A stretch of DNA of 64,000 nucleotides from Candidatus Woesearchaeota archaeon. GTDB lineage: Archaea > Nanobdellota > Nanobdellia > Woesearchaeales > ARS49. The notes beneath the pieces are model-generated. The model saw nothing but the letters and a program-made list of their open reading frames with translations, did no database searches and had not been told where the DNA came from. A program made the translations under genes and the position numbers. Below are positions 59,672 to 64,000 of this stretch, piece after piece (within the stretch, counting starts at the first letter, position 1; each line of letters opens with the position of its first letter). The stretch lies in contig JAHWHZ010000001.1 of assembly GCA_019322895.1 (NCBI GenBank), positions 558,001-622,000 of the forward strand. Direction: 5' to 3'.

Positions 59672-59680
59672 TTTTTAAAT
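59672..59680. promoter_or_regulatory. Shared TATA region for divergent genes
   Basis: TTTTTAAAT serves both directions: ATG 59702 lies about 25-30 bases away on the plus strand and ATG 59649 about 25-30 bases away on the minus strand. Both genes would be leaderless. Confidence 0.5.
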
Positions 59681-59701
59681 CTTCCTTAATTTCTTTATAT
59701 C

Positions 59702-59833
59702 ATGGCTTTGTGCGATGGATGCGTAAATCAGAAATTTGGAAAAAAATGCTGGTTTTATTGGGAAATGAAAAGCAAGTGCTCTCAATTCAAGAGAGACCAT
59801 ACTTCTGAGCCAGAATTCAAGGAAGAGGAATGA
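59702..59833 (+). CDS. 43-residue cysteine-rich small protein
   Basis: A leaderless ORF with a TATA region at 59672. It begins MALCDGCVNQKFGKKCWFYW and has a fourth cysteine in KSKCSQF, giving a likely zinc site of four cysteines, and an acidic end. It overlaps the convergent ThiI-like gene by 17 bases. No name can be given, but the Cys spacing argues that it is a real zinc-binding protein. Confidence 0.5.
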   Translation: MALCDGCVNQKFGKKCWFYWEMKSKCSQFKRDHTSEPEFKEEE

Positions 59834-60455
59834 TTTTAGTCTTCTCTAAAGTCTCTTTAATCAATTTCTGAAAGTCTATCTTGCTCTCTAGTTCTTTTAT
59901 CTTATTCAGATTAGCCCTTGTTTCAGGATGTTTTGCTATCATGAATGAGCAGCAGTCAGAATAAGGCAGTATTGATGTCTCAAATGTTCCAATCTCTTCT
60001 GCTTTTTTGATTATATCTACCTTGTCCATGCCTAATAATGGGGTGAAGACAGGCTCTTTTGCAGCGTCATAAATAACTTCAAGATTATCTAGTGTTTGGC
60101 TAGCCACCTGCCCCATGCTGTCTCCTGTCACAAATGCTTTTGCTTTCTCTTTTTTCAAAATCTCTTCTGCAATCATGAACATGACTCTTCTGTAGACAAT
60201 CATCCTGTATCTTGCAGGCACTTTTTTGATTATTTCCTGCTGCAATTGCTTGAAAGGAACCAAGTACAGTTTTGTTTTCTTCTTTGTGAACTTTGATAAT
60301 ATCTTTGCTGTCTTCACAACCTTGTTCTCAACATATCTTTTCTGTATAGTCTGGTTGTGGAAGTGCACAAACACCATCTGCGCCCCTCTTTTCAAGAGCA
60401 TATAGCTGCTCACAGCAGAATCAATTCCCCCGCTTAATAGAGATATTAGTTTCAT
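59817..60455 (-). CDS. ThiI-like PP-loop sulfurtransferase (no THUMP domain)
   Basis: A 212-residue PP-loop protein. The ATP-binding motif is SLLSGGIDSAVSSYM near residue 5, with TGDSMGQVASQTLDN near 110 as in ThiI, and a cysteine pair in DCCSFMIAKHP near 167. It lacks the N-terminal THUMP domain and is short for ThiI, so tRNA binding would need another protein. Expected product: 4-thiouridine in tRNA. It overlaps the next gene upstream (4-base ATGA), forming an operon with kinase-like, methyltransferase and nucleotidyltransferase genes. Confidence 0.8.
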   Translation of the reverse strand: MKLISLLSGGIDSAVSSYMLLKRGAQMVFVHFHNQTIQKRYVENKVVKTAKILSKFTKKKTKLYLVPFKQLQQEIIKKVPARYRMIVYRRVMFMIAEEILKKEKAKAFVTGDSMGQVASQTLDNLEVIYDAAKEPVFTPLLGMDKVDIIKKAEEIGTFETSILPYSDCCSFMIAKHPETRANLNKIKELESKIDFQKLIKETLEKTKIIPLP

Positions 60456-61357
60456 TTTAGTAGTTCATTGATATGCGCTATTTCCTTTTTTAATTGTTTT
60501 TCATGTTTTTCTAGGTCTGCACCAACATGTTTTTGTTTTCCTTCCTTAATTAGGCATATTCTTTCAATCAGCCAGCTGATTAAGCCAAGTATCCTGTACG
60601 TTTTTGTGATTTGGATTATTTGCTTCTCTTCATCTGTCTGCCCAAAACCATATGCTTTTAGGAATTTTTCTTCTTGTTCTTTTGTTATGTGGTTTTCTGC
60701 TATGAATGTTCCTAAGTCCATAAAGAAATAATCATAGCCTGCAAGTTCCCAGTCTATCAAAACAATATTTTCATCCTGCACAAGAAAATTTTCTAGAACA
60801 GGGTCGTCATGGATTAAATGTATTCTTTTGTAATTTTTAAGAAGGGGCTTGATTTTATCTACTCTTGTTTTTACCTGATTATACAATTCAACCATAGAAG
60901 TATTGAACTCTGCACCCATCTTTTTGCTTGTTTCTAATAAGTTTTTCCTGCACCAGTCGCTTATTATTTTTGGCGGCCGGTCTTTTGATTCGTCTGTTAT
61001 TGAATGCACTTTTTTCATCAAATCCGCAATCTTAACAAGGAGATCATCTGATAATTCTTTTATTGGTTGTCCTTCTATAAATTCTTGAATCATGTAATTA
61101 TACTCTATGAACTTTTTAGAGGTATCTGACAAGAGTGCTTTGGGCGCAAACTGTCCGTCAAGTTTTTTAAGTATGGCATACTCTTTTTCACAATTGTCAA
61201 ACTGCAGATTAGCATAAATCCTCAGCACAAATTTCCCTTTGTCTGTTTCTAGAAGATAATTCAGATTGTGCGCACCGCTGCCGAGAACTTTGTGGGAAGT
61301 TATTTTACAATTCAGTTTAGACTCAATATTTTTTATGAGTTCTTTTGGTATTTTCAT
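60452..61357 (-). CDS. Aminoglycoside phosphotransferase/choline kinase-like protein
   Basis: A 301-residue APH-fold kinase. N-lobe begins VLGSGAHNLNYLLET with KFVLRIY, and the C-lobe has HLIHDDPVLENFLV (HxDxxxxN, with catalytic Asp) and VLIDWELAGYDYFFMDLG (metal-binding D). The start 61357 overlaps the methyltransferase stop through ATGA; the longer frame to 61414 would overlap more. Substrate may be a sugar or a head group. Confidence 0.82.
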   Translation of the reverse strand: MKIPKELIKNIESKLNCKITSHKVLGSGAHNLNYLLETDKGKFVLRIYANLQFDNCEKEYAILKKLDGQFAPKALLSDTSKKFIEYNYMIQEFIEGQPIKELSDDLLVKIADLMKKVHSITDESKDRPPKIISDWCRKNLLETSKKMGAEFNTSMVELYNQVKTRVDKIKPLLKNYKRIHLIHDDPVLENFLVQDENIVLIDWELAGYDYFFMDLGTFIAENHITKEQEEKFLKAYGFGQTDEEKQIIQITKTYRILGLISWLIERICLIKEGKQKHVGADLEKHEKQLKKEIAHINELLK

Positions 61358-61974
61358 TTTTTCTTCAATAAATACCCATAATATTGTATTTTTCTTCTGT
61401 CTTTTGTATACCATCCAAAAAATTCTGTTTTCTTCTCTATCTTGAATCCTGCTTTTTTGAACATTGGTTCTATTTCTTTCTTGTGATAGCTTTCAATAGT
61501 CCATTTTGTTTTTCTTAGGCTTTCTTGCTGTTTTTTTGTTAATTTCTTTGGTACTGTTAATGCAAAATATCCGCCGTCCTTCAATACCTTGTTAATTCTT
61601 TTGAATAATTGCAGCGGATTTTGTATGAATTCCATCACACTGGTTAGAATTGCTGCATCAAAATGATTCTTAGGCACTTTCAGCGGTTTTTCTATGTTTT
61701 GGCATATCAGTTTTTGAAAAGGCAGTTTTTTTGCTTGCTTTATCATGCCTGGCGCAATGTCGATGCCAGTCACTTGATATCCTTTCTTGAAAAAAAGCGC
61801 AGAACTTATTCCTGACCCGCACCCCAGATCAAGCACTTTTGCCTTTTTATTGCTTATCTTGCCGATTATCATTCGTGCTATTTTCAAGTGTGCTGTGTAT
61901 TTTGCCCATTTAACAATGCGGCCATATTCTTTTGCTAATTTAGAATATTCTTTCTTTATTGTTTCAGGTTTCAT
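61354..61974 (-). CDS. SAM-dependent methyltransferase, class I
   Basis: A 206-residue Rossmann-fold methyltransferase. Motif I is VLDLGCGSGISSALFFKKG near residue 48, motif II GIDIAPGMIKQAKK near 70, motif IV DAAILTSVMEFIQNP near 110, and the later GGYFALTVPK. No substrate hint. It is overlapped by the kinase gene downstream and the nucleotidyltransferase upstream, both by 4 bases. Confidence 0.85.
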   Translation of the reverse strand: MKPETIKKEYSKLAKEYGRIVKWAKYTAHLKIARMIIGKISNKKAKVLDLGCGSGISSALFFKKGYQVTGIDIAPGMIKQAKKLPFQKLICQNIEKPLKVPKNHFDAAILTSVMEFIQNPLQLFKRINKVLKDGGYFALTVPKKLTKKQQESLRKTKWTIESYHKKEIEPMFKKAGFKIEKKTEFFGWYTKDRRKIQYYGYLLKKK

Positions 61975-62717
61975 TTCAAATACTTCATCCTTGTTTCTAT
62001 CAAATACTTGTTCAATTCCTCTTTATTATTAGGTTCTTCTGGCAGTTTGCTTGTTTCCCTGCACTCTTTTAGCTTGTAGAACAAGTCTGCAATCAATTTT
62101 TGCGCCTGGTTATGCACTTTTGAGTTTTTTGGCAGTGTTGATTGCTCTTCTTTTTTGAGTTTTATCAGTTCTTTTACAACAGGAAACTTGAAATGCTTGT
62201 TTGTTATAGTAATATTTGGTTCTAGCTTGCCTTGTTCCAATAAATAAATGCCAGTCATCAATGATCTCAGCACATAAAGGTATTTTTTTACAGTATTCTT
62301 GCCTTTATCTAAAAATTTTTTGTAGTTCTGCATCGCCATGCCGTTGTAATGGAAGTATAATCTTCTGCACATGCATCCTTTTGCAAGTTTTTTCAATTCC
62401 CTGTGCTCTTTTGAGGTGACTATGTTCAATGGAGACAGCAATTGCTCAAGCACGTTTCCATTGGGCTTTATCATCAGTCCAATGAATTTCTCAATCTCCT
62501 GCGATACAAAATCATTGTCACCCTGCATTATCTCTACCACAGGCCATGGCTTGCGCAGCCCTAATAATTCTTTTGTTGGCACTATATGACATCCGCGAAT
62601 ATCAAAATCAGAGTCTTTTGATGCAAAGCCGTACAGATGAGCTCCGCTCAAGCTGTAGAACACAGGATTCTTTACCTTCCCCTTCACAAACTTCTTCAGT
62701 TCTTTTAGCTCTTTCAT
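61971..62717 (-). CDS. RlaP-type nucleotidyltransferase
   Basis: A 248-residue predicted nucleotidyltransferase. The active site is SGAHLYGFASKDSDFDIRG near residue 24, giving G-x-x-x-Y-G-x(6)-SD-x-D. The YcgL/RlaP family shares this and is linked to RNA repair (RNA-ligase-associated) in other organisms. The rest is alpha-helical. It is the first gene of the 62.7-59.8 kb operon, with a TATA-like element upstream. Confidence 0.77.
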   Translation of the reverse strand: MKELKELKKFVKGKVKNPVFYSLSGAHLYGFASKDSDFDIRGCHIVPTKELLGLRKPWPVVEIMQGDNDFVSQEIEKFIGLMIKPNGNVLEQLLSPLNIVTSKEHRELKKLAKGCMCRRLYFHYNGMAMQNYKKFLDKGKNTVKKYLYVLRSLMTGIYLLEQGKLEPNITITNKHFKFPVVKELIKLKKEEQSTLPKNSKVHNQAQKLIADLFYKLKECRETSKLPEEPNNKEELNKYLIETRMKYLK

Positions 62718-62771
62718 ATTGTATTTTTCAGTATATGAGTATTTAAATATTTTGCAAACATCTCTGGATTC

Positions 62772-64000
62772 ATGAGAGTTCCTTGTATAAAATGCAAAGG
62801 CAGGAATCCAGCTAATTGCGGCCGTACTTTTTGCCCGATTATAGCTAAATCAAAGGCCTTGTTCAAGGTAAAGGACCAATTGAACAAGGAGGATTTCTTT
62901 GGCTCTTCTCCTGCTCCATTTGTGGGAAGGTTTGGCTATCCAAACATCAATGTCGGAATATTGAGCCCTCCTGAGCAGAAAGATGATGCCTGGCTTCATG
63001 ATGCTCCTCTGCACTGGTCTGCTGAAAATTTTGATCTGCATCAGATAATTGATTTAAGGTCTGCTTTGATTAATTCAAGATTCAAGGCAAATGTAAAAGA
63101 AAGAAGCAACAGGTTATTAGGGATTTCCCAGGAAGTTGGCATGGCTTCAAAGCCAGTTGATATTGAAGTGAACCTGAAGAAAAAGCCTGTTTTTCGCTTG
63201 AACACAGATGCTTACATGGCTCCTACTGGCCCAAATGCCCAGCTAAAAAAGATTGAAATCACCTCTAACCCAAAAATACATACAAAAGTTGACAAGGTTG
63301 TATCAGATACTGGCTTGAAATCAGTTGATGGATTAAATTATCTTTACAATAAAGGCTTTGATGAAAACTTTTTAAGCAAATTATTGAGTGTAGGAACTTT
63401 AGGCTTCAAAGACAGGAGAAAATTAGTTCCAACAAGGTGGAGCATCACTGCAACAGATGATATTTTGTGCAAGAATCTGATGAATGACATAATACAATAT
63501 CCTGAATCAGATTATCTTGCTTTCTTTGGCTCTTATTTAGGAAATTATTACTTGATTTTGTTCTTCTCAGAGTTCTGGTCTTATGAATTGTTTGAGTCTT
63601 ATTTGCCTAAGGCTGGCTGGAATCCTACAGATAAGCTGGATTACATGACAGATTATGAAGGCTTTACTGGCAGGAAATATTATGCAGAGAATTGTGCAGG
63701 AGGTTATTACACTGTAAGATTAGCAATCGCTGAAAAGATGAAACAAATGAAAAAACAAGCTTCTGTTTTGACATTAAGATTTATCACAGGAGAATATGCT
63801 GTTCCATTAGGTGTCTGGGTAACAAGGCAGGCTGCAAGAAAGGCCTTAAGCAATAAGCCAATAAGATTCAGTGACAAAAAGCTGATGTTAACTTATGCAA
63901 AGAACTTAATCAAAAGAAAATTTGGGGTTGATATTGATTTCTTGTTAAAAGAGAGTGTTCTGCTGAAGGAATTAGGCAGGCAGAAAAGGCTTGGCGCTTA
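62772..64000 (+). CDS. Nre family archaeal DNA repair protein (NreA-like; stop just past window end)
   Basis: A long ORF from ATG 62772 that runs to the window edge, where 409 codons are complete and the last two bases are TA (a stop one base later would fit). The N-terminus has a zinc finger with CIKC and CGRTFC, then VGRFGYPNINVGILSPP, as in the archaeal Nre family, which helps repair DNA and binds PCNA. The late region has RFITGEYAVPLGVWVTRQAARKA. The PCNA-binding end would be at or beyond the window edge. It was read by direct translation. It is divergent from the nucleotidyltransferase. Confidence 0.87.
   Translation, partial: MRVPCIKCKGRNPANCGRTFCPIIAKSKALFKVKDQLNKEDFFGSSPAPFVGRFGYPNINVGILSPPEQKDDAWLHDAPLHWSAENFDLHQIIDLRSALINSRFKANVKERSNRLLGISQEVGMASKPVDIEVNLKKKPVFRLNTDAYMAPTGPNAQLKKIEITSNPKIHTKVDKVVSDTGLKSVDGLNYLYNKGFDENFLSKLLSVGTLGFKDRRKLVPTRWSITATDDILCKNLMNDIIQYPESDYLAFFGSYLGNYYLILFFSEFWSYELFESYLPKAGWNPTDKLDYMTDYEGFTGRKYYAENCAGGYYTVRLAIAEKMKQMKKQASVLTLRFITGEYAVPLGVWVTRQAARKALSNKPIRFSDKKLMLTYAKNLIKRKFGVDIDFLLKESVLLKELGRQKRLGA

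Noticed and set aside
1..64000. CRISPR array, insertion sequence or prophage
   Set aside because: No regularly spaced repeat series, transposase, integrase or phage structural gene was seen in either strand.

Overview
The window is AT-rich archaeal DNA, most likely from a DPANN archaeon of the Woesearchaeota/Pacearchaeota type. This lineage call is an inference from gene content and style, not from a marker tree. Archaeal hallmarks are GatD/GatE, deoxyhypusine synthase, CDC48, Orc1/Cdc6, HerA and Mre11, RtcB with archease, an NreA-like repair protein, the ArvA/ArvB/ArvC (OapA/B/C) trio, tRNA introns, and TATA boxes 25-30 bases ahead of leaderless starts. Genes with a leader often carry the Shine-Dalgarno sequence GAGGTGAT. 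Genes are packed tightly, with many 4-base ATGA overlaps, and there are many short proteins with no known function.

Layout. 1-5 kb: the end of asparaginyl-tRNA synthetase, DedA, a HAD protein, then Mre11 and HerA. 5-7.2 kb: two lysine-tailed small proteins and the arvABC vesicle operon. 7.2-13.2 kb: short membrane-anchored secreted proteins, a PhoU-type regulator, a probable structured non-coding RNA (about 9182-9450), a DHH phosphoesterase, a GAF-GGDEF diguanylate cyclase and a YchF-like GTPase. 13.2-20.2 kb: a triplet of related unknown proteins, two intron-containing tRNAs (Thr, Arg), adenylate kinase, TruD, a membrane glycosyltransferase and a radical SAM protein. 20.2-29.5 kb (minus strand): gatE, a LAGLIDADG-type gene, CYTH, MJ1316-domain protein, gatD, LemA, TPM and CDC48, with a duplicated CDC48 N-terminus just ahead of it. 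30-39 kb: deoxyhypusine synthase, TatD, radical SAM, archease-RtcB-glucokinase, phosphoesterase, Sua5, NUDIX and two mini-ORFs. 39.8-49.8 kb: TrmB regulator, Orc1/Cdc6, SerRS, PIN-ATPase-KH protein, UMP kinase, tRNA-Ser with two introns, a beta-helix surface protein, initiator tRNA-Met and RNase HII. 50-64 kb: SMC, surface-glycan genes, tRNA-Gly with three introns beside a LAGLIDADG gene, an EEP lipoprotein, a DHH protein, a ThiI-like/kinase/methyltransferase/nucleotidyltransferase operon, and NreA.

Themes. Information processing dominates. Four of the five tRNA genes are interrupted by introns, seven in all and several at non-canonical sites. The tRNA ligase RtcB with archease, an RlaP-type nucleotidyltransferase and an MJ1316-domain protein in the same window form an RNA-end-processing theme. 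The most unusual items are the multi-intron tRNAs, the tRNA-Gly D-arm fragment flanking a homing-endonuclease-like gene, the CDC48 N-terminal copy overlapping the CDC48 start, the unassigned structured RNA near 9.2 kb, the paralogous triplet at 13.3-14.9 kb, and several tiny genes. No CRISPR array, insertion sequence, rRNA gene or prophage was seen.
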